Program-made: the position numbers and the translations under genes | Notes under the pieces: model-generated | The model's input: only the letters and a program-made list of their open reading frames with translations | Database searches by the model: none | Told to the model about the DNA's origin: nothing | Source of the DNA: Calothrix sp. PCC 7716 | GTDB taxonomy: Bacteria; Cyanobacteriota; Cyanobacteriia; Cyanobacteriales; Nostocaceae | Direction of reading: 5' to 3' | Assembly (NCBI RefSeq): GCF_019977735.1 | Contig: NZ_AP025023.1 | Coordinates: 1 to 58,604 of the forward strand | Length of the DNA: 58,604 nt | Shown here: positions 1-7,045 of the stretch, in pieces | Layout of the letters: each line of letters begins with the position of its first letter | Numbering within the stretch: position 1 is the first letter of the stretch

Positions 1-243
1 GCTTGCTATATCAATATATTCTTCTTCTGTTAGTTTTCTATCACTTGGATGGAAATTAATACTAGCATGGAATACAGGCACTTGTACAAAATCATTTTTT
101 TTGACAAAGTACTCAAACTCGCTAGCTAGTTGAACGGGGTCGTACCCTGCCATATTGGTGTCTAATAAGTAAGCACCATCTTTAAAAGCAGCATACTTAA
201 TAGTTCCATAGGGACTACTCCCTTTATTTAAGTTAGCTATCAT
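1..243 (-). CDS. MobA/VirD2-type relaxase, N-terminal part (continues at window end)
   Basis: These are the first 81 codons of a plasmid relaxase. The frame leaves the window at base 1 on a complete codon and resumes in frame at base 58,604, so the window boundary cuts a circular molecule. Relaxases nick the transferred strand at oriT through a tyrosine and stay covalently bound to it. The N-terminus has the shape expected of this family: a short lead, then SPYGTIKYAAFKDG, then a LLDTNMAG segment. Tyr17 (in IKYAA) is the likely nicking tyrosine; Tyr12 and Tyr25 are alternatives. The ATG at 243-241 overlaps the last 11 bases of the MobC-like gene, so translation is probably coupled. The metal-binding histidine motif lies in the 57,651-58,604 part. 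Confidence 0.85.
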   Translation of the reverse strand, partial: MIANLNKGSSPYGTIKYAAFKDGAYLLDTNMAGYDPVQLASEFEYFVKKNDFVQVPVFHASINFHPSDRKLTEEEYIDIAS

Positions 244-649
244 GTGCCGATATCTCGGATAAACCTAATAATTGTAATTGTACTTCTTTGATTTGGGACT
301 GCAACTCTTTGATTAAAGCAGTGGGATTATCTGTAATTGGTAGCCCAATTTTTACTGCTTCATTGATTCTACGGGTAATTTGATTGAGATTAATACCTAT
401 TTTATTCAATTCAACGTAAGAAAGTTCGTTAACTGGTGGTGCTGGTAGCGTCACATAAATCTTGCCTCTTTCCACACAATCCCGAATAAATGGTGTGAGG
501 GATTTATAACCAGCGTCTGACGCGCGCTTTTGCCATTCCTGCTTCTGTTCGCTGGTGAGTGGTAAGAGTATTTTAGTATCTTTCAAGGGCTTCGGTGATT
601 GTTTGGGCGCCTTGTATACTTTTTTGGGTGTGGTTTTTGATTTCGGCAT
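233..649 (-). CDS. MobC-like relaxosome accessory protein
   Basis: 138 residues. The N-terminus is basic and lysine/proline rich (about residues 1-25). The rest contains a ribbon-helix-helix-like core (LPLTSEQKQEW through FIRDCVERG) and the segment ELNKIGINLNQITRRINEA, which matches the conserved N-x-x-Q-I-x-R-x-x-N pattern of MobC-family mobilisation proteins. Such proteins bind or melt oriT DNA and help the relaxase reach the nick site. The gene lies directly upstream of the relaxase and overlaps its start by 11 bases, the usual mobC-mobA order. The next upstream bases hold strong inverted repeats, a likely oriT. No clear Shine-Dalgarno sequence precedes the ATG. The family call is by motif; an unrelated RHH regulator is less likely given the context. 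Confidence 0.8.
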   Translation of the reverse strand: MPKSKTTPKKVYKAPKQSPKPLKDTKILLPLTSEQKQEWQKRASDAGYKSLTPFIRDCVERGKIYVTLPAPPVNELSYVELNKIGINLNQITRRINEAVKIGLPITDNPTALIKELQSQIKEVQLQLLGLSEISAHDS

Positions 650-685
650 TGCTTATCGAGGGATTGGAGTGATTGGGGGGGATAT

Positions 686-778
686 CCAAAAGGGGGGCAC
701 TCCCCCCTTTGGCAAGCATTGTCGGGGCAACAATATAAAATATATTTTGAAAAATATATATACCCCGACATTGCTTGC
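686..778. promoter_or_regulatory. Candidate oriT: two adjacent inverted repeats upstream of mob genes
   Basis: The first repeat has 9-bp arms (AAAGGGGGG at 689-697, CCCCCCTTT at 702-710) around a 4-base loop. The second has 16-bp arms with one mismatched pair (GCAAGCATTGTCGGGG at 712-727; CCCCGACATTGCTTGC at 763-778) around an AT-only-rich loop of 35 bases. They begin 37 bp upstream of the MobC-like start, the usual place for oriT in mobilisable plasmids. A transcriptional role for the G-rich hairpin is possible. The nick site cannot be assigned by reading alone. Confidence 0.5.
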
Positions 779-1173
779 ACCTGGGAGGACTGCGGGTGAC
801 ACGACAATTATAGTGCGGCGGGGGGACTGGGGTGGTACTTGTTGACTGAAAAGCGCGGACGGTGGACTGTGGGTATTTTTGATTGTCCAGGAGTTAGCAG
901 TATTGATTATGGGGTGGTTGGCTTATATATGGCGGGTAATTGGTATTTATTGTGTTTGAAGGGGGTAATATTAAAACATCACCCATGATTTAATAGTTGT
1001 AAGGCTTTATTACTGCCAGTTATTATTTAGTATACTAGCTATTAATCACTAATAAATTAATTTGGTGTCTGTTTGTTTTATGAATTGAGTAATTATTATT
1101 CACTCGATTGTGGTGGTTAAGAAAGTGTGTCATGCTCCCAGAAGTATTTTATGTTGGTAAGTGAGGTATTTAT

Positions 1174-1208
1174 AACCTGATTCAGGTTTATATAACTTGA
1201 TTCAGGTT
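1174..1208. promoter_or_regulatory. Twin palindromic operator-like sites
   Basis: AACCTGATTCAGGTT at 1174-1188 is a perfect 7-bp-arm palindrome about a central T. It is followed exactly 20 bp later by AACTTGATTCAGGTT (1194-1208), which differs at one base. A weaker third half (TGATTCGGGTT) begins near 1231. Spacing of two helical turns suggests a dimeric DNA-binding protein, but no promoter or partner is evident. Confidence 0.4.
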
Positions 1209-1770
1209 GTAATAGTTTGCCCGTGATAGTTGATTCGGGTTTTATCAGCTATTGATAAACACTATATACATTTTAAATAAATGGTGTGTATGCTCCTCTG
1301 ACTGAATTATTTATGTGTAAGTTGATTCATCTTACCCAATATCTGGTGGTGATATTTGATTTTGGTTTGGTACTTTGGTCGGGTTATATCTGTTATATTA
1401 AAAAATCGATTGCAGCATCTGGTGATAAACCTTTTCAAAACCACCTACTTAAAAAAGCATTTACAGTACTGAAAGAGTAACTACCGCGCCAATTGTAAGG
1501 ATATTTTTGTTTGCTCAACTACACGATTGCGGTTATTTATCGCGCCGAAGTTTAGGCGCGAAGACTATTATATTTAGATACGAATCTCGCTGCAAGATAA
1601 ATAGAAAACCACTGGTTATAAAATAATTATATATTGTCATAAATGTCAGTGTTGCCAATAACTTTTGTTTAGATGCAACAATTATTATGCCGTATTAATA
1701 GTGTAATGATTGTATGTAAATTTAACTCTCCGAGAGCGAAATTGTTATGGAGGTTCTTTACGGCGCCTTT

Positions 1771-1851
1771 CCCAGTAGGGAATTGGTAGGTAGGGATTTT
1801 TTTTCCGCTAGCTTGATGGTGAACAAAAAATCCCTACCATTTCCCTACCAA
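1771..1851. repeat. Paired inverted repeat element A (GGTAGGGA unit)
   Basis: The left arm carries GTAGGGAATT and GGTAGGGATTTTTT (the latter 1789-1802). The right arm carries AAAAAATCCCTACC (1825-1838), then a second TTCCCTACC. The inner 14-bp arms pair perfectly around a 22-base loop. A second, imperfectly paired copy of the unit flanks them on each side. Confidence 0.6.
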
Positions 1852-2062
1852 TAAAATCTATGTATGAAGATATAGAAGGCAAGTTATGGCACAGTGATGC
1901 TGCGACAACAACACAGTTTGTGTTGGTTGGCATGGGAAATTACAGACCAATTATTTTTGAAACATAGATTGAAAGAGTGGCGCCCGAAATTATTTTTTTT
2001 GGGGAGAGCGGGAGATGCACTTCGATTTGGGCAAATATAATTCATGACCAATTAGTGATAGA

Positions 2063-2195
2063 AGAGGGACTAAAGAGGGACTAAAGAGGGACTAATCGGG
2101 AGTCACCATCATTATTGATTAGTATTAATATACTGAAAAACCATGTTTTATCCCGATTGACTCCCTTTTTTATCCCTTTTTACTCCCTCTCCCAA
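2063..2195. repeat. Paired inverted repeat element B (AGAGGGACTAA iterons)
   Basis: Three perfect tandem copies of the 11-mer AGAGGGACTAA occupy 2063-2095 and are followed by TCGGGAGTCA. After a 45-bp AT-rich spacer the right side carries TCCCGATTGACTCCC (2151-2165) and degenerate inverted copies of the unit (TATCCCTTTTT, TACTCCCTCT). The architecture is the same as element A but the unit sequence is different. Confidence 0.6.
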
Positions 2196-2345
2196 TTATT
2201 GAGTATTTATACTGTAAAAATATTCTCAAATGTATTATAAATGTAGTAAAAATGTAGTTAATTTAGATGGGCAACGCGCGCTCCTATACTGATTGAAACT
2301 CTCTTAAAAGGAATAAGAGCGTTTTCTGCTGTATTTCAACGTTTG

Positions 2346-2510
2346 TTAAACCTAACTGTCACCTAGGTTAAACCTAACTGTCACCTTACTTATTATTAAT
2401 GGCAATGGCTTCTGGTGATTTAAAATGAAAAAAGTAATTAGATTTGCAGTTATTGGCTGTTTTGCTTGGATTTGGTGCCACCTAGGTTTAACTAAGGTGT
2501 CACTTAGGTT
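2346..2510. repeat. Paired inverted repeat element C (AACCTAACTGTCACC unit)
   Basis: Two direct copies of AAACCTAACTGTCACCT lie with a 22-bp period at about 2348-2386. About 90 bp further on, the inverted unit appears twice (CACCTAGGTTTAA and GGTGTCACTTAGGTT, 2479-2510). A related element with the same unit type lies far away at 46,623-46,788. Confidence 0.6.
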
Positions 2511-2707
2511 ACATCAGTACAGGTTGGTTTGATAGTTAACTAACTTTGTACTTATAAATACGATTTATCGATAAATAAACCGTAGGAATAGATTTATGTA
2601 AAAGCTTAAACCCTCGGCAAGTGTGCTATTGATAAAAAAACATTTATAAAAAGGCGCGCTTCTTATTTTCGGAATCGGAATCGAGTTTAAAGGAATAAAG
2701 TTTTTAA

Positions 2708-2803
2708 TTGGAGACAAAATGGAGCCAATTGGAGCCAACTTATAAGAAGACCTGATTGATTTTTCTGATGAATGAGCGTTTTGCTTGGCTCCAATTGACT
2801 CCA
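2708..2803. repeat. Paired inverted repeat element D (TTGGAGCCAA unit)
   Basis: The left arm has TTGGAGACAA, TGGAGCCAA and TTGGAGCCAA (2708-2738). The right arm has TTGGCTCCAATTGACTCCA (2785-2803), the inverse of two units. The spacer is 46 bp and contains GAGCGTTTTGC, similar to a string in the spacer of element C. Confidence 0.6.
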
Positions 2804-2865
2804 CCCCAAAATAAAAATACTGATATCCTCAATCTGATTTTTTGAGGTATTTTGACCAAGACAAT

Positions 2866-2974
2866 ATAAGCCAAAAGAAGCCAAAAGAAGACTATATAAG
2901 TTTGGTTATTAGCAAAACTGATTGAAAATTATCGGGAAAGCTGGCTTATGTTGTCTTATGTTGTCTTATGTTGG
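2866..2974. repeat. Paired inverted repeat element E (ATAAGCCAAAAGAAG unit)
   Basis: The left arm has two tandem copies of CCAAAAGAAG after ATAAG (2866-2890). The right arm has three copies of CTTATGTTG with 10-bp period (2945-2974). Pairing between the arms is partial (ATAAGCCA with TGGCTTAT). The spacer contains ACTGATTGAAA, a string also found near 2288 next to a small hairpin. Confidence 0.5.
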
Positions 2975-3419
2975 TTTTACTCTGATTAGACGAATTTTTG
3001 TGAGTGCTGTGAGTCTAAAAAGCTTACGAAGCAATGCATTGCTCCCGTTGCTGTGGTTGCAATATTTATACGAGTATTATTTCCGGGGCACTCCGTCCTT
3101 TAAATTTGAAGCGTGGAGCTTGAAAAATCAAATGTGTAATAACTACACAATGCCCATTATTAAATGGTTGATTTGACACCAATTAATTAAAAAAATTACG
3201 AAGGTGTGGGCACCCAACTCAAGATGCTTTACAAGTATTATTAAAACTTATCTATATAAAGATTTGTAAAATAGCTAGTGATGAAAACAATGTTCGGAAA
3301 ATTGTTTATAGCCGACGCTTTTGAATATACATTAGTCATGGCACCATAAAAAAAAGTAAAATGTGACACTAATGAAGCTAACAGCGACAAAGCCCGAACG
3401 TTAATGTACAGTTCATAAA

Positions 3420-4001
3420 TCAAGTTGCGCTGACTTCATGGTATAGTCCGTCTTTTTCATCAAATCGCCAACCACGTTTTACACTGTCTTTGTCCCTTGT
3501 CCATGATTCAAACTCTTTGGCACTAAGGGTTGTACGTTTTTCAGTCAGTGTTGCAACGGTAGTACTAAGTCGAAAAGCCAGTTTTTTCTCGTCGTGGGGT
3601 TCAATTTTAATTGGTTGAGAATTTAATGGTTGAGAATAGCTTGATTTTCGTGACTTTGATGCATTTATACTACTTTGCAGCACTAGTAGCGCACCCTCGA
3701 ATTTTGCAAGTTGATTGGTGACGGTAGAGAGTTTATTTTCTAATGCAATCAACCTACTTTCATGCTCAGGGTTGGCGCCAACATTTATATTTTGTTTCAG
3801 GCGCCAAAACTCTTCCTCTAATTCGTATAGACGTTTCTCTACACTTCCTTCTACACCGGGGACATCACCCAAGACATGATTTAATCCTTGTATTACGAGG
3901 TCGGTGGCAGTAGTATCAAGTTCGGCTGCTTTCTTACGAAGCGCGTCTGCTAAAGGTTTGGGCAATTTGAAGTTGATAGATTCACGTTCGACTTTTGCCA
4001 T
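3420..4001 (-). CDS. Ribbon-helix-helix DNA-binding protein with coiled coil
   Basis: 193 residues from the chosen start (ATG 4001-3999, protein MAKVERESINFKLP). An ATG four codons upstream is also possible but would fall inside the palindrome at 4003-4041. Residues 1-50 form an RHH/CopG-like domain: beta strand SINFKLP, helix LADALRKKAAEL, then TATDLVIQGLNHVL. Residues 60-115 are heptad-like (LYELEEEFWRLKQ, LIALENKLSTVTNQLAKFEGALLVLQ) and probably a coiled coil. The last 40 residues (LSAKEFESWTRDKD, RGWRFDEKDGLYHEV) are a separate small unit. It is probably a plasmid regulator that controls its own promoter; a partition or copy-control role is equally possible. It lies downstream of the recombinase on the same strand. 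Confidence 0.65.
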   Translation of the reverse strand: MAKVERESINFKLPKPLADALRKKAAELDTTATDLVIQGLNHVLGDVPGVEGSVEKRLYELEEEFWRLKQNINVGANPEHESRLIALENKLSTVTNQLAKFEGALLVLQSSINASKSRKSSYSQPLNSQPIKIEPHDEKKLAFRLSTTVATLTEKRTTLSAKEFESWTRDKDSVKRGWRFDEKDGLYHEVSAT

Positions 4002-4002
4002 A

Positions 4003-4041
4003 TCTACACCCACGTATATACCATGTTATACACTGTGTAGA
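4003..4041. promoter_or_regulatory. Operator-like palindrome before the RHH gene
   Basis: Outer arms TCTACAC (4003-4009) and GTGTAGA (4035-4041) and inner arms GTATA (4014-4018) and TATAC (4027-4031) are symmetric about the same centre. The site covers the last bases before the RHH start codon at 4001. RHH repressors commonly bind such sites and regulate themselves; here that is inference from position. Confidence 0.5.
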
Positions 4042-4101
4042 TTTTATAATAATTTGCGTGCTTACCGACAATTGAATTCACACCGTCAATGGAGCGCGCT
4101 C

Positions 4102-5067
4102 TCAACTGCCATAAGGCATATCCAGTAAATCAATTGCCCGTTTTTTAGCAGATTCTAATCGCCTATCATACTTAGAAGTAGTATCAATTGACGCATGACC
4201 CGCAAGTTTTTGCACTGTCACAATATCCACACCTGCATCCAATAAATTACCAATAAAAGTTCTTCTAAAATCGTGGGGGGTAAACGTATCCACCTTAGCA
4301 CGTTCTCCCAGGCGCCGTAATGCTCGCAATATCCCCTGCTCGCTCATCCGCCTATGTATAATTTTCTGTCCCTTATCTAACGGGTAAAATAGTGGTCCCG
4401 GTTCCTTCCCCCTAATAACCAACCAATCTTGAACGACCTGCACGCCCAGTGGCGGTAAGTATACAATTCGCTCATTCTCCCCCTTAGCTTCCCGGATAGT
4501 CAGCGACCGACTGCGTGACTTAAAATCGCTCAAATCAAGATGCGTTACCTCACTGCGGCGCAATCCAACCGTCAAAACCGCTAGCAGTGCCGCATCTCTC
4601 GCCCCCAAATTCGAGTTATCTTTTAGACAATTATCCCACAGCGCAGAAATTTCTGATGCATCGAGCGCGCGTCCTTTGAGCAAACTTTTACCCCGCACTC
4701 CGGGGATATCAGCCGCCCTAGAATACTCCTCTATGGTCATCAACCCCAACCGCCAAGCTTCTTTTAGTGTCCGCCGCAACGCACACAACATTTTGTTAGC
4801 CATTGCCGGACTGTATTTTTCCATCAACACCGACCGTATTGCAGCCGTATGCTGGTATCTTAGTTTTGACCAATCAAGCGTTACTGCATCACAGGCGCCA
4901 TTGGATACGAGTAGAGCAATAATATTGAGTGCTTCGCGCATAGTCCTTCGGGAACCAAAACCCAAAGAACGCAAGTAAACTTCAGCTGGGTGAAGGGTTA
5001 GCGGTACAGGTTGAGTTAACGCCAGCGATTCAGGGGAGAAATTGGATGCGGTTGTATTTGTGGTCAC
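4102..5067 (-). CDS. Tyrosine recombinase (XerC/phage integrase family)
   Basis: 321 residues, the usual size for a Xer-like recombinase. The N-terminal half (about 30-125) is the core-binding domain. The catalytic half shows the family signature in order: Arg in GLRRSEVTHLDL (about 173), Lys in REAKGENER, His-x-x-Arg in TPHDFRRTF, His in LAGHASIDTT, and the nucleophilic Tyr in SKYDRR near residue 305. All key residues are present, so it is probably active. On a plasmid with partition genes it most likely resolves multimers, but integration of cassettes is possible. No attachment site was identified. It is preceded by a 180-bp gap after the par genes and followed by an 88-100-bp gap before the RHH gene. 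Confidence 0.85.
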   Translation of the reverse strand: MTTNTTASNFSPESLALTQPVPLTLHPAEVYLRSLGFGSRRTMREALNIIALLVSNGACDAVTLDWSKLRYQHTAAIRSVLMEKYSPAMANKMLCALRRTLKEAWRLGLMTIEEYSRAADIPGVRGKSLLKGRALDASEISALWDNCLKDNSNLGARDAALLAVLTVGLRRSEVTHLDLSDFKSRSRSLTIREAKGENERIVYLPPLGVQVVQDWLVIRGKEPGPLFYPLDKGQKIIHRRMSEQGILRALRRLGERAKVDTFTPHDFRRTFIGNLLDAGVDIVTVQKLAGHASIDTTSKYDRRLESAKKRAIDLLDMPYGS

Positions 5068-5249
5068 AAGGGCGCGAGGGGCAAGAAAAAGAATTTTTTA
5101 CTGATTGTTTGACTTTATTAAAAATTGTTGAACTTTTTTATCCCGAGGTTTATTGATTTAATCCCACTGAATATTACCGTATAATGGGTTGCGAGAATTG
5201 GCTTTCTCTACACCCATTAGGCTTAAGGGGTACATTTTACCCCAAATCT

Positions 5250-5717
5250 TTACCAATCTTGCAAGTACCGAGTCATCGCCTTAGCCCGACGCTGAATACC
5301 TGCGGATCGACGCTCTTGTTTACGTGCAGTGGCTATGGATAATACCTGTTGCATAAATTCTTGATTTTCCATACACACCAAATACGCAGCTTCGAGAAAA
5401 GTTTCCTTGCTGATATTTTCAATAGTGCATAGTGATTTCAGCCCTTTGTCCACCTTGTCGTCAACCCGTAATGTAAATGTCGCAAGTTTCGAGGAGATAG
5501 TTGTTGCTACGTCGGGTTGGGGTTCTCTTGAAAGCGCCGAGTCTTCTTTACTTACCTCAAGAGAAATAGTTGGTGGCGTGCTGTTAAATTCGTTACTATG
5601 TTCAGTTGGTTGTGTTTTGATTACCCTTGTATCTCTAGTCGGGACAGTGGCTCGTGCCCTTTGTTTTAACAACCGACTGTTCGCGTCACTTCGCTCTGCG
5701 GATTCTTCGATAGCCAT
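5250..5717 (-). CDS. RHH centromere-binding partition protein (ParB/ParG-like)
   Basis: 155 residues. The first 75 residues are polar and look disordered. A ribbon-helix-helix core follows at about 78-120 (strand LATFTLRV, helix DDKVDKGLKSLCTI, turn ENISKETFLEAAYLV), then a basic C-terminus (RKQERRSAGIQRRAKAMTRYL). The gene overlaps the ParA gene by 52 bases and lies downstream of it, the standard order for par operons with a small RHH partner. Its expected role is to bind the iterons upstream of parA, load the centromere complex, stimulate ParA and repress the operon. No classical ParB HTH or CTPase motif is present. Function is inferred from fold and position. Confidence 0.65.
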   Translation of the reverse strand: MAIEESAERSDANSRLLKQRARATVPTRDTRVIKTQPTEHSNEFNSTPPTISLEVSKEDSALSREPQPDVATTISSKLATFTLRVDDKVDKGLKSLCTIENISKETFLEAAYLVCMENQEFMQQVLSIATARKQERRSAGIQRRAKAMTRYLQDW

Positions 5718-6478
5718 TTTGTCTTTAATACCTCAATAATTTTTATAAACGGTAATTCCAAATCGGGATATCCCAATTCTTCAAGAGTTTTGCCATTATC
5801 TATAGCTTGTTTGTAGCGTTCACTTTCCAGTATGGAAGGGACGATGAATGCATCAACCGCTACTTCCTTCATATCCTTAATACTGATTTCACTTCGCTTG
5901 GCTTGAGTACGTCCTACCCATTTATCGCGGAAAGGAATTATCCCTAATATCGAACCAACAAAAGCATCCACCGATTTTAGTTCTTCTACTAATTGCAGTG
6001 TACGTACCAACGAATGCAATCCCTTGGAAGAAGCTTCGGCGGGAATCAATAATTCATCAGCAGCGACAACCGCTGTTAAGCAAATTTGTGTTCGTTGTGG
6101 TGGGGAATCAACAATACAAACATCAAACAATTCTTTGACTTGTTTTAATCGCCTTGATAATGTCAGTTCACCCATTGCGGTAGACGACAAATATTCTTGA
6201 ACAACTTCGAGTCCATCATCACTGGGAATTATCCACAGGTTGGAAAAACTCGATTCATAAATTCCATCAAGAACCGTTACTTGTTTTTTGAGGACTTCGA
6301 GCAGGGTTGGTTGGTTGGGTTCAACTTCGTGTCCTAAGTAAAAAGTCAAACTTGACTGGGGGTCGGCATCAACCATTAAAACTTTGTAGCCCGAACGAGC
6401 TAAAGCCAAGCCCAAGAAGAAACAACTCGTTGTCTTGCCCTGCCCACCGGCTAATGATGCAGCAGTGATTGTTAGCAC
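5666..6478 (-). CDS. parA: ParA-type partition ATPase
   Basis: 270 residues. The P-loop is ASLAGGQGKTTS at residues 7-18, Walker A' is VDADPQSSLT (about 37-46), and a Walker B-like segment FDVCIVDSPPQ lies near 115-125. Together these identify the ParA/MinD ATPase superfamily. The lysine that usually opens the deviant P-loop (K-G-G-x-G-K-T) is replaced by alanine, which is unusual because that lysine contacts the partner nucleotide in the dimer. The protein is short (Ib-like), with no N-terminal HTH, so operator binding should come from the RHH partner encoded next. Iterons lie immediately upstream of the start. It segregates plasmid copies by interacting with the nucleoid. Confidence 0.85.
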   Translation of the reverse strand: MLTITAASLAGGQGKTTSCFFLGLALARSGYKVLMVDADPQSSLTFYLGHEVEPNQPTLLEVLKKQVTVLDGIYESSFSNLWIIPSDDGLEVVQEYLSSTAMGELTLSRRLKQVKELFDVCIVDSPPQRTQICLTAVVAADELLIPAEASSKGLHSLVRTLQLVEELKSVDAFVGSILGIIPFRDKWVGRTQAKRSEISIKDMKEVAVDAFIVPSILESERYKQAIDNGKTLEELGYPDLELPFIKIIEVLKTKWLSKNPQSEVTRTVGC

Positions 6479-6498
6479 TATTTAATACATTGAAATAA

Positions 6499-6600
6499 CA
6501 AAAACATAATACAACAAAGCTGTAATGAAATAAACACATCATGATATCAAGAAATAATGCAACAAAGAAGTAATGCAACAAAGAAGTAATGCAACAATTA
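6499..6600. repeat. parS-like iterons upstream of parA
   Basis: TAATGCAACAAAGAAG is repeated with 16-bp period at about 6554-6600 (two full copies and a third partial copy). A diverged unit (AATACAACAAAGCTGTAATG) lies around 6510-6529. They are 20-120 bp upstream of the parA start, where centromere/operator iterons of small RHH par systems are found. Confidence 0.6.
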
Positions 6601-7045
6601 ACTGAAATGATGGTGCCGCCTACTGTACGGGCAGTTGGGGCAATTGTATTGTCTGGGCGCCTCAATACGCATCAACATCTCGGAATCATTAAATGCAACT
6701 TTTAGGTAATGCGGTGACCGCAGAGCGCGCGCAACAGGTTTACACGACAAAAGACTGCGAAAAATTACATCAATATTCGTACTATATCTATATATAGATG
6801 GTCTTTAATCAACCAATTCGGGCACCTTACCAAACCTGTTTTCGCCCGACCGACAGGGAGTGGCGGGAACAGGTAGCGCGGCTTTTTGCCGCTCCCCACA
6901 ACAATTATTTTTCCATTCCATTCTAGGCACTCCCCGCGATAAAGCAACCAGCTTCTAATGCAGCAAAGATTTAATGTAACCAAAAGGTAATGCAGTAAAT
7001 AAATTGCTTCGGGTAGCACCGTCCTTAAAACGGTTTGTATTTGAA
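6601..7045. other. Non-coding DNA with further iteron-like units and a hairpin
   Basis: Degenerate copies of the parS unit recur at 6688-6712 (TTAAATGCAACTTTTAGGTAATGC) and 6957-7000 (TAATGCAGCAAAGAT, TTAATGTAACCAAAAGG, TAATGCAGTAAA), so the putative centromere may be split across about 450 bp. A hairpin with loop TTTTT and arms GCGGC/GCCGC lies near 6878-6892. It is on the 3' side of the HlyD-like gene and could act as a weak terminator, but no U-run follows. No gene was seen. Confidence 0.45.

Larger units (their letters stand above)
650..3419. other. 2.7-kb non-coding region rich in paired inverted tandem repeats
   Basis: No convincing gene was found here. Short open frames lack ribosome binding sites and family resemblance. 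After the candidate oriT, the region holds a twin palindrome (1174-1208), a GC-rich inverted repeat (CGCGCC 1541-1546, GGCGCG 1555-1560), a small hairpin (CTCTTA/TAAGAG near 2303-2321) and five elements built on one plan (about 1770-1850, 2063-2195, 2346-2510, 2708-2803, 2866-2974). In each, a short unit is repeated in one orientation, followed by a spacer of roughly 20-90 bp, followed by the unit in inverted orientation. Iteron-type replication or regulation sites are the natural reading, but no protein partner is identified. Positions 3,000-3,419 show nothing recognisable. Confidence 0.6.

Noticed and set aside
1286-1480. Possible 64-residue hydrophobic protein on the plus strand
   Set aside because: No ribosome binding site, no family resemblance, and it lies in AT-rich repeat-laden DNA; not enough support to call a gene.
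1771-2974. Possible CRISPR array
   Set aside because: Repeats are short, differ between elements and are arranged in inverted arms; no constant repeat with variable spacers and no cas genes.
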